From NCBI RefSeq assembly GCF_950023065.1, contig NC_088679.1, forward strand, positions 24,180,001-24,244,000: DNA of 64,000 nt. The letters are read 5' to 3'. Below are positions 11,687 through 22,727 of the stretch, one piece after another. Within the stretch, counting starts at the first letter, position 1, and each line of letters starts with the position of its first letter. The notes beneath the pieces were generated by a model. It saw only the letters and a program-made list of their open reading frames with translations. It had not been told where the DNA came from and did not search any database. This DNA is from Planococcus citri. Taxonomy: Eukaryota; Arthropoda; Insecta; Hemiptera; Pseudococcidae. The translations under genes and the position numbers were made by a program.

Positions 11687-12354
11687 GATTGTTGCGATGG
11701 TTCACCGACGAGTATTGCTCTAAACAATTCGGCATTCTACAGCAAGATCGAACATGAAAATCCAAGAAAACAAACATATTCAAAGCTTGTCCATTATGCT
11801 TACCGATTAATCAAGTCGTCAATAAGGTTTTCAGTGCCGGAGTTTTTCAATTTTGAAAAGCAGCAGTTCACCTCCACAATACGTGCCAAATGTATTAAAT
11901 GAGTGTCTTCAACTGCACGATTGTACAAAGTTGCATTGTAACTTGACGCCATCAACAGGTTTCTCAGCTTCAATGGCTTTTTGCGCAGGTCTATAGACTT
12001 TGCTAGCTTGCCACTTTTCGTTCTTCATCCCTTGACATTAAAGCTAGGCATAGCTGGATATTTAGTAGGTATGGGGTGGCGAATTCCAGTTTCTCCATGT
12101 CGAAGATGGTTACTGTCAGTTCTACGAGGAACCGTTTAATGAGTGCACCGACGATATCTCGTATGATGCCGGGCCATTGGTTTCCAATTTCCCATCATTA
12201 AGAATGAAATCGATCCTTCTGCTGCACGTTTGAAAATATTTGATAATTTCTCTTTATTTTGATCCTAAAGCAATTTTTGAAGTGTTTCTATAGCAAAGAG
12301 TACTTGCAAGTTACAGCATAAAAAAATTCCTATTAAAAATATAACGATAAAGGT

Positions 12355-12930
12355 AACACATTTTTTCAGATTTTTGTTGCGTTACTCCAAGAAAAATATT
12401 GTTATGGTACGTTTCCGTTACACAGTGTTGTCGTAGCGTAACGGAAACAGTAACGCAAAACGAAAATAATGAAATTTTTTTCTGTTACAGGTAACATAAC
12501 TGTTACGAATACGTTATTTTGATCATATGATGTTGTGTAACTGAAACGTAACGTAACGATATTTCTCTTGAATTAACGTAACGAAAACCAAAAAAAAAAT
12601 GTTACGTTTTTGTTATTTTTTTAGCTATAAAAGTAACCCCTAAAAGCTCTGATTAGTGAGTGATTTTAGTGATTGTGAGTTTGAGTGCTGTAACGTTACA
12701 TTTTTCGGTATTTTAGTATTTGAATTTCTTTGTTGCGTTATTGTTATAATTTTTTCGTTACGTTGAACAAACGTTTCTGTAACGAAAATAACGTATAGAA
12801 AAAATTCAAACACCAGTGTAACGAAAAATAGCGTTGCAGTATTTTTTTTTTTTTTTTCGTTACAATATTATTTTGTAACGAAAAAGTAACGCAAAAAATG
12901 TTAATTTTGTTACGTACCAAAATAACATAG
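12355..12930. repeat. Dense GTAAC/GTTAC motif array
   Basis: Well over fifteen occurrences of GTAAC or its complement GTTAC, usually extended to CGTAACG or CGTTACG, are packed into about 580 bp in both orientations with irregular spacing. A tandem block reads cgtaacgtaacg near 12,548. Between motifs the sequence is poly-A or poly-T rich. Irregular, two-orientation motif clusters of this sort occur near the ends of some DNA transposons, where they bind transposase. It lies between two TNP2-like transposase fragments (11.2-11.7 kb and 13.3 kb). Confidence 0.75.
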
Positions 12931-13272
12931 AAAAATTTGAAAAAAAAACATCAAAACAGCAAAGTTTTGACAATTTTTTAAAAAATTTAAATTTACTAAT
13001 AAATCATAAGGATAAAATTGAGATAGAAAAGTAATGTTTGTTTTCTTTGTATGCACTATGCAGGTCTAATTTTTTGACTCTTCGAATCGATAGGTGCTAG
13101 TTTTTCACAAGCCTCTGCAAGATTTTCTTTATTTTCCATTTTGTGACAATTTTTTCAAAAATGGAAAATATAAACTTGAGCACGAGGCCTGAAAAAAGCT
13201 CAGAACCACAATTAATCGATTTGGAAGACCAAAAATAAGGCATAAGCCATATTTTAGCTTTCCATCTTAATT

Positions 13273-13548
13273 TTATCCAGTACGAGAATAATCATGAGCA
13301 GCTGGTCGAGTAATGAATCTACAAATGTAGGTGAATAATGCGAAGTTTTCATACATATCTTTGTTCAAATAATCCCTCAATAGAACGACGCCCAAGTATA
13401 AAATGAATACTCTAAATTGAGATGCTTTCCATTTACTCAACTGTTTCAAATCATCCGGTTTTCGCTGAAATTCAACAGGAATGTACACTCGAATATAGCA
13501 GTTAGATGGTTGGATATTTATGACAGATTCAGTTCTGATCTTTTTCAT
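13273..13548 (-). pseudogene. TNP2-like transposase fragment (second piece)
   Basis: The minus-strand frame reads IPVEFQRKPDDLKQLSKWKA, then SQFRVFILYLGVVLL and later MYENFALF. The pattern of a basic RKP word followed by WKA(S/E)xxRxFxLYxGxVVL matches the same region of TNP2-like proteins as the 11,244-11,477 fragment. The wording differs, so it derives from another subfamily or a second element. Sequence upstream is broken by stops. Confidence 0.55.
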
Positions 13549-13889
13549 AAAGAATGGACCATTTGAACTCTTTGTAACTGGTCAAAAATCGAATGCAGTG
13601 AAATTTTGCTCCAGGGTGTATTTCTGGATGCTCTTTCCATTTTTTTTTCAGTCTTAAATTTCTTCTGTACGTTTCGATCTCTCACTTGCGAATAAGAGGA
13701 AGCATGAACAAGAATTCACGCTGGTTTAACCGAAAATGCTTTATCACCCTTATGAAAAGAGTGTACAGGGATTGTGGATTTATTATGTACATTATTCGAG
13801 ATAATTTTCGCAAATTACGAGTTGAATGGAAATTTCACACTCGGTATCGGGATTATTTTCGACGTCCAAGAATAATGCCTATTTGAAAA

Positions 13890-14880
13890 GCAATAAAATA
13901 AGTGTATAAAGTTGTTTAGTTGCCACTGCCACATACACATACAGTACGTAGTACTTTGAAAGGAGAAATATTACATTCGGATGATTTCTTAGTGAAGCGA
14001 TAAATTGCATAGAGCCATTCATTCGATATATGAAGCAAATGTAGCGTATGTTTGTATAAAATGTGCTATGTGCTGTTGTGTTTGTTTACGTTTAAACCAT
14101 TTCTGTGAAAGTATTACACAGTAGTATAGTTTGCTGTGCACACATAGTTACTGTACAAGTTGTCAATGTAACATTAATCGCCTTTCGGTGTAGTATTCCG
14201 GAGAACGAATTGGCGTCGTTGTTTTCACCTTTTAACATGCTGGTGTGTCTTCATTGCTATACTCGTATATAACCGTATTGGTATTTGGTATATACGACGA
14301 AGCCGCGACTGTTATAAATTCGAATCGTTTATCTGTTCTGTATAATATTCTTTCGAATTGTTATGTAAAAGAGATGGTTTCGCGATATGGAAATTGTATA
14401 AGGCGCGTCTTCGGCGGTCGTCGTCGTCTTGTGTATCTAGTATCGATAAGGTACCTCTACCTACCAAATACCAATATTCGTCTCTTGTATTTGTTCATCG
14501 TGGATGATACAACGTAAGGTGGTGTGCGAATTTGGATACAAATAAGTTCACAGTAGGTATTGTAGAATTACCTTATGGTAAGTTTAGGTACTTAAGCTAT
14601 TCGAGTAATAGCTGTTTACAGTCTCACTGGGACAATTCAATTATTAGCTCTGAAGGTAACCTGCACTTATCATTCATTTTCATAATGTCTAACTTCGCAT
14701 CGTGTTGTATGCTACGAGTACCTATTACGTTCGCGATGCAAGATCGATGGCTAAAGTTTTTAGTATTCTGGATTTGGTGAAGATTGTGTGGTGGAAAAAT
14801 TGGGTATCTTGAGATACTCCCCTTTTTTCCATTGATTCAGAAGAATGGATGATTTTAGTCTTGGTGTGGGCAGAGTTTTG
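13890..14880. other. Comparatively unique DNA, no gene seen
   Basis: This stretch is less repetitive and slightly richer in GC than its neighbours. It contains CGTCGTCGTC-like triplets near 14,418. Frames at 14,245-14,517 and 14,532-14,780 are open but do not resemble known proteins. It could be intronic, intergenic or regulatory sequence of a nearby gene. Confidence 0.35.
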
Positions 14881-14924
14881 CTGATTGGCAGTGATAATTT
14901 CTGACCGAATGATTCAATAGTTTT

Positions 14925-14965
14925 ACTCCTGGCGCAGAACTCGCTTCATTATAATGTATTATTCT
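14925..14965 (+). repeat. Dispersed repeat word, copy 1 (CTCCTGGCGCAGAACTCGC)
   Basis: The 19-base word ctcctggcgcagaactcgc followed by ttcattataatg occurs here and again at about 19,173-19,203, followed there by atcaattatg. It is GC-rich for this window and unusually well conserved between the two places, while the flanks have diverged. Both copies lie next to diverged repeat blocks, so they probably mark the edge of the same mobile family. Confidence 0.6.
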
Positions 14966-15299
14966 GGGGGAAAAAATTACATAATATCATGTTTTCGAAG
15001 ATGCTGAAGACTAATATAGGTCTCTTTTTTTTTTGATCTGACCCTTTTTTTCTCCTTACCCGGTCAAGAATTTTTGGATGGCATAAAATCGCAAAAATTT
15101 ATGAAATATCAAAATTGTAAAACGTAGTATATATACAAATGAGTACAAAAAATTTACTCAAAATTTATTCCAAATCGACTAAACTTGCATAATAATAATT
15201 GAAAATTGAGTCGTATTTGAAAAAAAATTCGTAAAAATTTCAGACGATTGCAAATTTGGAGGGGAGAAAATAGGGGGTTTCTTGTTAATTTGACCTTGG

Positions 15300-15630
15300 A
15301 AAATCTTGTGCCACGCCCCACCCCCTCCAAATTGACCTTAAGCGGCTGAAATGTCGCATGTGCATCCACGGGGTGTCCTGAGAGAGCCTTTCAAAGGGTT
15401 TCAACTTTTCAACGCTTCCCCGCTTCTTTTCAGACACACACAAAAAAAAACGGATTTTCGCGCCTTTTTCAATGGTTTTGGATTTTGTGTCATTACTGGA
15501 GCTTCTTCAAATTGAACTGGGGGGTTGAAATTCGGTATGTGCATCCACAGGGTGTCTTAGATGTGCTTTTTGGGGGAGTAGACTTTTCAACTCCTCTCTA
15601 CCCCTTTTCAGAAACAACAAGCACAACTTA
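15300..15630 (+). repeat. Diverged direct tandem repeat, unit about 180 bp
   Basis: The words tgtgcatccacggggtgtcc and then ttcaacttttcaacgcttcc with ccttttcaga-type text near 15,358-15,435 recur near 15,538-15,615 as tgtgcatccacagggtgtct, acttttcaactcctctc and cccttttcaga. The units are separated by about 180 bp and differ by substitutions and indels. No frame spans them convincingly. Confidence 0.6.
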
Positions 15631-15639
15631 TAAGACGAA

Positions 15640-16800
15640 TGAAAGCTCAGAAAACGTATGATTGCGAGATTAACTTCGAATTGAAAAAAAAAATAATAGT
15701 AAAATGGAAAATTGGAAAGAATAAAAAAAATTGAAACTCTGGTAATTCTCGAAAAGTGTGCAATGCAATTATTGATTAAGAAATTCTACTTCTGTTAAAT
15801 TTTTTTTAAATGAAAAAAAATCAGCAAAATTGACCAAAAATTGAAAATAAATACCTAACGAAATTTTTATTTAAAATAGCAATTGAAAAATAATTAAAAT
15901 TCATAACGTCATATTTAAATAATTTAAATTGAATTAAAGTTTAAAGTATATTTTATACCTAATATTCATTTTAAAAATACCAAATTATTAATCGTTCAAG
16001 CTAACCAAATAAATTGGTAAACTAAAAATAAAATCAAAATTCTCTAAGTACGAGTTAAATGACGGAAATGAGAATATGAAATCCATGATCTCCTGAAGAC
16101 ATCAGAATGTCTAGACCTGGAAACCATCACCAATAATAATTGACTTTAAAGGTTGAAAATAACATAGTTTTAATTCAATTTTTTTGAACTGATCGAGAAT
16201 TGGAATTGGTTGTAGACGTTAATTGTTTTCCATTGTTTTATTTAATTATTTTATTTAATATTGGTACCTAATAATATTATTATTTAAATATTCATTAGTT
16301 GAATGGTGGCAGGCTCTGGCTCAGCAGACAACAGCTAGTTGAATCCGCATGCTGCCTTACATACAAACATATTATTTTGAATTTTGAAATAAACAGTCAA
16401 GATATATTTTTATATGTAGATGTTATAAATGTAATGTTTTGATTTAATTACCTATCCATATGAATTCAAGTTTAATTCGAATATTTAATTGATAACATTA
16501 GTAAAGAATTGAATAATTTAATTTATTGATTAAAATGAACAATCTGAAAAAATGAATATGAAAAAATAATGCAAGTGGCAGCCTTTTATGTATGGTACCT
16601 ACTTACTCAATTTGATTAAATTTTGATGTTTTTTCCCATAGAGAAAAATGAGCTGAACTAGCATTCTGCCCTATCAACCAACACCTTTGTCAATACCTAT
16701 CAATTCAATCATTTCTGTTCTAAGTCGAATATTGTTTTTTTTTTTTTTTTGGTGAAGCTGATATGAATCCATTCAAATATAAATTTCTAGGGTGCATCGC
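15640..16800. other. Very AT-rich DNA, no gene seen
   Basis: The stretch is extremely A+T rich, with many ATTAAT and AATTAA words and a poly-T run near 16,736-16,750. No coding frame, inverted repeat or RNA gene could be supported. Confidence 0.4.
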
Positions 16801-17038
16801 AACGAAATATGTGAAGATAATAAACCGAGCTCTGTAAGGCCTATGGCCATTCAAAAATATCCATTATACTAAATACTACTAAAAGATTGGACCATGGGTA
16901 TTACAACACTGGATCACACCTCTTGATCAATTAATCAGTTGTGTAGTACTTTTAATTGTTAACTTCAAGTTTACATTTTTATTAATAATTACTGAAGTGA
17001 CTATAATCGAAGTGTTACCTACTAATTAACCAAGGTAA

Positions 17039-17704
17039 TCAAGCCATCAAAATTGACGCCCGGACAGGGACTCGAGTGATTGCAGGATCTGAACATCCAT
17101 ACAATTTTGAAGCTTGTGCCATGAGCGTGATTAGAGTCATGCCTGTGTATCGAAGGGATTGTAAAATACAAAAATCTAATAACGCCTGGGCTTGCTGTCT
17201 GGAATCTAGCTTTTCTCGTGTAAGGATCATTGCTTTAAGGACAAATTGTTCGACATCGAGGTCAAATTGCCCAGTATTGAAATTTGTGACAGATTGAGTT
17301 ATGGCATGGCATCCACATCTCCAAACGTGAAATTGGGCGCTTCTTTTCTGTAGGATAAAACTGCTCAAATACTTGAATCGCTCTAGCCACCAATGCAGCA
17401 ATTGCAGAAGAAGGCTACCTTCTTTCAAATCTGGCTATAAGAAGGCCACAAAAGATGCCCAGATGACAATGTCAGTTGCCTGAAGTTTGCTAAAAAAGGC
17501 GAACTGTTCTTGACGTCTTTTAAATTGAAGTTGAGTTTGACTTCCTTCAAACTTTTTAATGGCATCATCCCAATTAGTTGAAACTTTTATTCCCAAAACA
17601 TCTTCAGAGCCATTGTCGTCAAATTTGGTCAGCCTTTTAGTAGTATCATAAGGATCTTGATTTAATATGTAGGTTTTCAGAAGTGGTGTACATCTCTTCC
17701 ATTT
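17039..17704 (-). pseudogene. Unrecognised coding remnant inside TIR element (distal part)
   Basis: One minus-strand frame is open from 17,704 to 17,039 apart from a single in-frame TAG at 17,435-17,437. That leaves about 220 codons ending in a TGA stop. The translation is of balanced complexity, unlike the Phe/Lys-rich spurious frames nearby: an acidic region with TKFDDNGSEDV, a Trp-containing hydrophobic region, and a C-terminal region with QAQALLDFCILQSLRYTGM and finally VPVRASILMA before the stop. I recognise no transposase catalytic motif and cannot name the family. It could be a transposase of an unfamiliar type, a captured host gene, or an endogenized viral gene; nothing in view decides between these. 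The frame lies between the two TIRs and is on the same strand as the remnant at 17,917-18,316. Confidence 0.5.
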
Positions 17705-17916
17705 TTAATAATGAATTCACAGTTTTAAAATGTTAGATACACATCCAAAAAACAAGTAATGAAATTTTTATTCTTTTGGTTATTTCATAATCTCAGTGCT
17801 AATTGCAGATTTTGTAAAACGTTGATACATTTAGTATGAAAAAGGGGCTTAATTAAATAATAAAGTAAAAAAGTAAGAAACAAAATAAGTTTTAGTAAGA
17901 AATACATAATTGGATT

Positions 17917-18316
17917 TTAATAAGGCACAAAGTTAAAGTCAATGGTCTCAATAGGCCCGGCTTGATGCTTCAGAGGCTTCCTTAGACTAGTGGCATGAAT
18001 GTACGTGTATTTCTCTTTTAACATAAGTTGAGCTCCAACCACATCTGAAAATAATTCATTGGACAATTCAACTGGATTTCTTTGATTTGTTGTTAATCCT
18101 TATGTAGGTTGGACCTACTGCGCCGATTCGAAATGGCTCAGCAGGTGGACTTCTCAAATAGTCTATCAAAACAGCAACCATCAAACATAAGTATAAAAGA
18201 GTTTTAGCGAAAGAAAGTCCAACGAAGACATTATTTTGAAACTCCCTGGCATATGGCCACCTTTTGGAAGTAAAAGTCCCCTTCGTATATTGGCCAATAA
18301 TCTTATTGTACGTTTT
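17917..18316 (-). pseudogene. Unrecognised coding remnant inside TIR element (proximal part)
   Basis: Two overlapping minus-strand frames are open at 18,316-18,071 and 18,099-17,920. The first contains a hydrophobic segment (KTLLYLCLMVAVLIDYL) followed by PFRIGAVGPTYIRIN. The second contains LMLKEKYTYIHATSLRKPL and ends IETIDFNFVPY before a TAA stop. The overlap at about 18,071-18,099 suggests one original frame broken by a small indel. The 18,071-18,316 frame shares its phase with the distal remnant at 17,039-17,704. The gap between them (17,705-17,916) is AT-rich and could be an intron or decayed sequence. No family is recognised. Confidence 0.4.
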
Positions 18317-18659
18317 TCATGCCTCCCTGTCTCTTACCTGAAACAATGATGGCTTTGTGCCACTTCGATTATATTCACTTTATTAGATAATTAATAAAAA
18401 TATAAAATTGAAGTTTACAATAATTAAAAGTACTACACAAATGATTAAGTGATCAAGAGATGTGATCTAGTGATGAACTGCCCAAGGTCCAATCTTTTAG
18501 TAGTAGATATTTATATGGATACTTTTGAATGGTCTTACTGGAGCTCGGTTACCGAAACTCGGTTTATCATCTTCACATATTCTGTAAGTCTGGTAGAGGC
18601 TATACTTTACGTATTGGAGAGAGTCGTTTGCAAATAGACGGCGGCGTTTTATTATCATG

Positions 18660-19200
18660 AGTAATGATGATGACATTTTTTCAATTTTTTGCAATTGGTA
18701 AAAATGAACAAAAAATTGGTGTCTCTGCATTCAAAAATAGTCAATTCTTTAGTGTCAGGAATGATAATATCTTTCAATATTTTGGCAAAATTACGATAAG
18801 CCTATGAAATATTTGCCAAGAAAAAAATTTCAAAACACAAAATATCCAAAAATAAGTGATTTGCAAATTTTCAAATGCTCAGCAACCTCTCAGAAGGATC
18901 TTGAATTTTGACGGTAATGGCATAGATCGATGCAAACCTCATAATTTCATTCGCGACTGGGTTATTTGCCCCAGAACAGGTTGTGTAGTGACAGAAGCAA
19001 AAAAAATACGATTTTTTTGACAATTTTCTCTCTTTGGGGTCCCAAATCTCCCCTCCAGAGGCACCTCAGGAGTTGAAATTTCTCGTGGATAACTTCCAAT
19101 TCAAAATGCAGGTCTCTGCTGAATTAGGTCAAAATCAGCCTGTCTTTTTTTCCGCGACCCATTCTATTCATTACTCCTGGCGCAGAACTCGCATCAATTA
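18660..19200 (+). repeat. Interspersed repeat, copy 2 of the 3.6-4.2 kb family
   Basis: The block at 18,670-18,890 (aattggtaaaaatgaacaaa, then attggtgtctctgcattc) resembles one arm of the 3,810-4,199 foldback. The block at 19,030-19,160 (cccaaatctcccctccagag, then ttcaaaatgcaggtctctgc, then the ccgcgacccattc region) resembles 3,620-3,760 read on the other strand, and 24,280-24,420. The copy ends beside the dispersed word ctcctggcgcagaactcgc at 19,173-19,191. Confidence 0.55.
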
Positions 19201-19204
19201 TGTT

Positions 19205-22200
19205 TGATAGAAAAAACCAGTTTGACTCTTTATGCCTCAAATCATTTCTAACAGCATGCACTATGCTATGGATAATATTCATTTCAAATTTTATATTGTC
19301 CTCGAGAACCTTCTGGAGGTCATTTACCTACAGTTTTTTGCTAGACTGCTGAAAAAATTTCAAACAAAAACGAATTTGGAATCGGACCCAGCTCAAAACA
19401 TGATCTCTCTTTTTTCTAAATAGCAACCATTTCCTTTTTTCCATCACCAATTTCCTTCTCTAGAAAAAAGACAATACTCGTACTGAGAAAATTCATCTAC
19501 ATGACGTCATCACCGCCAACCTGCTCCAGACACCGTGAGAACTTAATCAAATCGAACGAATAATTCACATCCTGCGAGTAAGGTCATTCGACGAGTTAAT
19601 AAAATAAAAAGTACCTACAGCAACTACTACATACTATCGATACGAAGCAACTCTTCTCGTTACATGGTGGTGGATGCTGAAGGCGGCGGCGTGGCGTGGG
19701 TACGGCTATAATACCTATATAAACCACCTACACGCATGGAAAAAGGAGATTGTACGAATAAGATGCTGATTACGTGAGCACGGCGTGTGCTTCATCCGTG
19801 TATAATACCGATTACAGCGAAAACTTCGATTCGTCTATAAACGTTTACCGCACTTTATGGGTTACGGAGTTGGCATAGCGAGCTATCGTACACTACTGTT
19901 TCCTCTCGCTCTCTTAAGAAATTCAAACCAGCTTAGGATAAAATTCTACGTCTTTGTGAGGAAAAAAAAAATACTTACTCCGGTACACATATCCAGTTTT
20001 CCGATTCAATAACGAAATTCCTCGTTAAAAAATTTTTTAAGCTCGACACGTCGATCCGAATCGTGTAATATCTTTCCAAATACGTGGTCAGGGTGGCATC
20101 GAACCAGCCAGCCTGCATTTTCCTTTGTATACCCTCTACGAACGAGTAGATTTTTTTTCTCGCGCCTTGCTTTTTTTATTGTTTTTCAAACTTTTTTTTT
20201 TTTACTCGTACTCAGTTTTCCTCGTGTGTGTGTGTGTTGCTTTTTCCTTGTGCTGTAACGGAATCGGCGGGAATATATACGAGGTCCACAGCTCGCGCGT
20301 ATTCGTTACAAATATTTTTTATTGTTCGTTTATCGCTATAATTACTCCGGGATAGGTAAACTTCGACCTTATATCAAAATAATGGAAAAAAATGAAAAAT
20401 TCCGTTTACGAGCTTGGAATGTGTGTTGTTTCGAAGGTTGGAAAACGGAACGCACAACGCAATCCTCGACCATGTTTACTGACAATTCATGCTCGTCGTG
20501 ACTTAAATGCACGCAGGAATTTAATAACGTAAATTATTTTCGAAAAAAAAAGAAAAAAAAATGGAAGAAAAAAGCATGGAAACTATACCAGGATAGAGTT
20601 ACCTACTCCGAAGGGGATATTTCGCAATAATATAATCGGTTTTCATAACGTAATTCTCGATTTTGGCGTACGTTCGCTTGGCTTTTTTTTTTAGTGAAAG
20701 AACAAAAAAAAAGGTTTTTTCGCAATTTTTTTCTTCTCCCAGCCTGGTAAACGGAATATACGATTTTTTTATATATTTGAAAAACCTCTGTGTCTCACGT
20801 TCTATTTATACCTGTGTACCCACTACCCATAGTGAAAAAAATCCACCATTTGTTCCCCTTTCGTCTCGTATCTGGTACAAAAGGTTCGCTGAAACCGTGA
20901 AATATCGAAAACTCGTTGCTTTGTACAGCTTTGGTAGCCGTTCGTTGATAATTTTGGGCGAACTACTGGTCGAGTTATGGATACTACAGCTCTTTTTGAT
21001 CCTATGGGTAATATTAATTAGCGAAAAAATCGTATCGATGGCAGGGGGCTGCCAGGGGAGTGGAATAAGTACGCGAATTAATCTAAATTAAGCGTCGTAA
21101 GATTTGACATTTTACTGGAAATTAATCTCGGAAGCTGCGCGGATATTAAACGAAACATGATATCTTGGCACCTGCGACAATATAAACATTTTACCGCCGC
21201 TGTTGTACCCTATGTAGAATCTTTGATCAAACGTGAGATTCCCCACTTGAATGATTAAAGAGAACGAGGCAGGCGAATTTCACGGCGAAGCTTTTTTGTT
21301 ATGGTAAAGCAGAATATCGCTGGAGAGGGTGGGAGGGGGACGTCGAAGGGGGTAAATGCGTAAAATAATACGCGTTTTCGTAAGTGGGTATACACGTATA
21401 CATAGTAAGGTACGTACTATAAGACGATGACGATGGCTTGCTAAAATCTCCGCTGTAGGAGCTAAATTTTACAGTAGGCTGTGCGGGATTTTATACTTGC
21501 AAATATTTGAGAAAAGTTTAATTCGTTAAAGGCGCGGCGTAGAAAGGCAACTTTGACAAGACATACTAATTTCATCCACTTACATCGGCTTTACCTCTCT
21601 CGGGAGCCCGGAATCTTGTTTTATCTTCTCAACCACTTCCGACCCTTTCTTTTATTGAAAACTGTTGCTTGTGTTGTCTAAAGTTGGCGATGATGGTGCT
21701 GCGTTATGGAAAATTGCCGCTGTTTCGCGTGAAAAATTCTCCGAGAAAGTTGAATCGACGTAGGCAGCAATTTAGTCGTGGTAATTTGATTTGCCCGCCG
21801 GAGAGAACGACGACGAGGCGAGGTGTTGGTTGAGAATTGCAGAGATTCGCTGTTCGTTCTCTATGGTTATTAATGGTCGAATGTCATACCCTTTATTAAT
21901 TTTTAATCGCGTGCAATTTTTCACTCGGTCGTCTGGATTTGGATTTGAGATCGGCGGTGAATTTTAAGGGGTGGGGGAGGGTCAAATTTTGAAGTTAGTC
22001 AAGTAGTGGAATTTAAATCGGCCTGGACTATATACCTACGTATAAATTGTTGGGCTTCCACGAAGCGTATTTTTTTTGCACTAATTATCATATATTTCTT
22101 ACAAAGAAAATACCTAACTTGAGAAATTTGAATAAAATGACCAAATCAATAGAAAAATTCAAACTTTTTATAAGAAATCATAGTTTTCAAAAATTTGAAA

Positions 22201-22590
22201 TTCTTTGACTTTTTGTATGTTTGTATTCGACGTTTTTGTTTCCGATCCCACCTCCCCCCACCCAAAAAAATTGTTTGAATTACTTGAGTAGGTAGTTGAG
22301 AAAATCTGGTGCAAAAACTTCGGAAAATTCCAATCCCTCCCCCCTCCCCTGCCGACGTAATGCTTCGTCTCACTTCCGGATATTTTTTTGATATATTTTT
22401 TGGTTCTATGGAAACGTTGGAGAATTTTAATCACCTCATGACATATTGCTTCATCATGCCTCCGTATAATTTTTAAATGAATAGGTGCGAAACGTAAGGA
22501 TGATTGTAGATGCTTATCTAGAGATACAGAAAAGTACAAAAATTGACTAAAATTTCAAAATTACCTATTCAATTTCCAAAAGGCCCTTGC
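19205..22590. other. Long comparatively unique stretch, no gene proven
   Basis: This is one of the least repetitive parts of the window, with more GC and CG words than average (for example aaggcggcggcgtggcgtgg near 19,680). The longest plus-strand frame, 20,663-21,091, is Phe/Leu/Ile rich and matches no family I know. The minus-strand frames at 22,146-22,539 are likewise unconvincing. Low-repeat, higher-GC sequence of this kind often surrounds genes, so hidden short exons or regulatory DNA are possible. Confidence 0.35.
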
Positions 22591-22599
22591 TTTTTGCTG

Positions 22600-22725
22600 T
22601 AACCGTCAAAGCTTTGATTTTGGCCAAAAATTCTGAAAAATTCTCGCTTTTGCAACAAAATTGCTAAAAATTGTCGTTTTTTTGCATAGAATTCTAGAAG
22701 TCTCATTTTTTGGAAAAAAAGGTCT
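22600..22725. repeat. Degenerate minisatellite, about 30-bp unit (array A)
   Basis: Degenerate units of the form cgcttttgcaacaaaattgctaaaaattgtc repeat several times, with words such as ttttggccaaaaattctgaa and tagaattctagaagtctc. The same loose pattern (C/G-TTTTTGCxAAAATTGTCAAAAAG) recurs at 28,340-28,720 and 46,930-47,160. The copies are too diverged for exact periodicity. Confidence 0.45.
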
Positions 22726-22727
22726 TT

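Larger units (their letters stand above)
16803..18583. mobile_element. TIR-bounded element, 1.78 kb, unrecognised family
   Basis: The left end (aatatgtgaagataataaac, then ccattcaaaaatatccat, actaaaagattggacc, gatcacacctcttgatcaat, tgtgtagtacttttaatt and a run into tataatcgaagtg) is mirrored on the opposite strand at the right end, 18,350-18,583 (for example gtgaagatgataaaccgag, actaaaagattggacc and tgtgtagtacttttaatt when reverse-complemented). The inverted repeats span more than 200 bp each with moderate mismatch. The interior, about 17,030-18,350, holds minus-strand reading frames of good complexity that I do not recognise. The long TIRs and internal coding remnants suggest a DNA transposon or another TIR-flanked unit. 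No target duplication could be fixed. Confidence 0.75.

Noticed and set aside
14245..14780. Two adjacent plus-strand frames as exons of one gene
   Set aside because: No acceptor or donor of convincing quality joins them and neither resembles a protein family.
20663..21091. 142-codon plus-strand frame
   Set aside because: The translation is Phe/Leu/Ile-rich, typical of T-rich non-coding DNA, with no motif.
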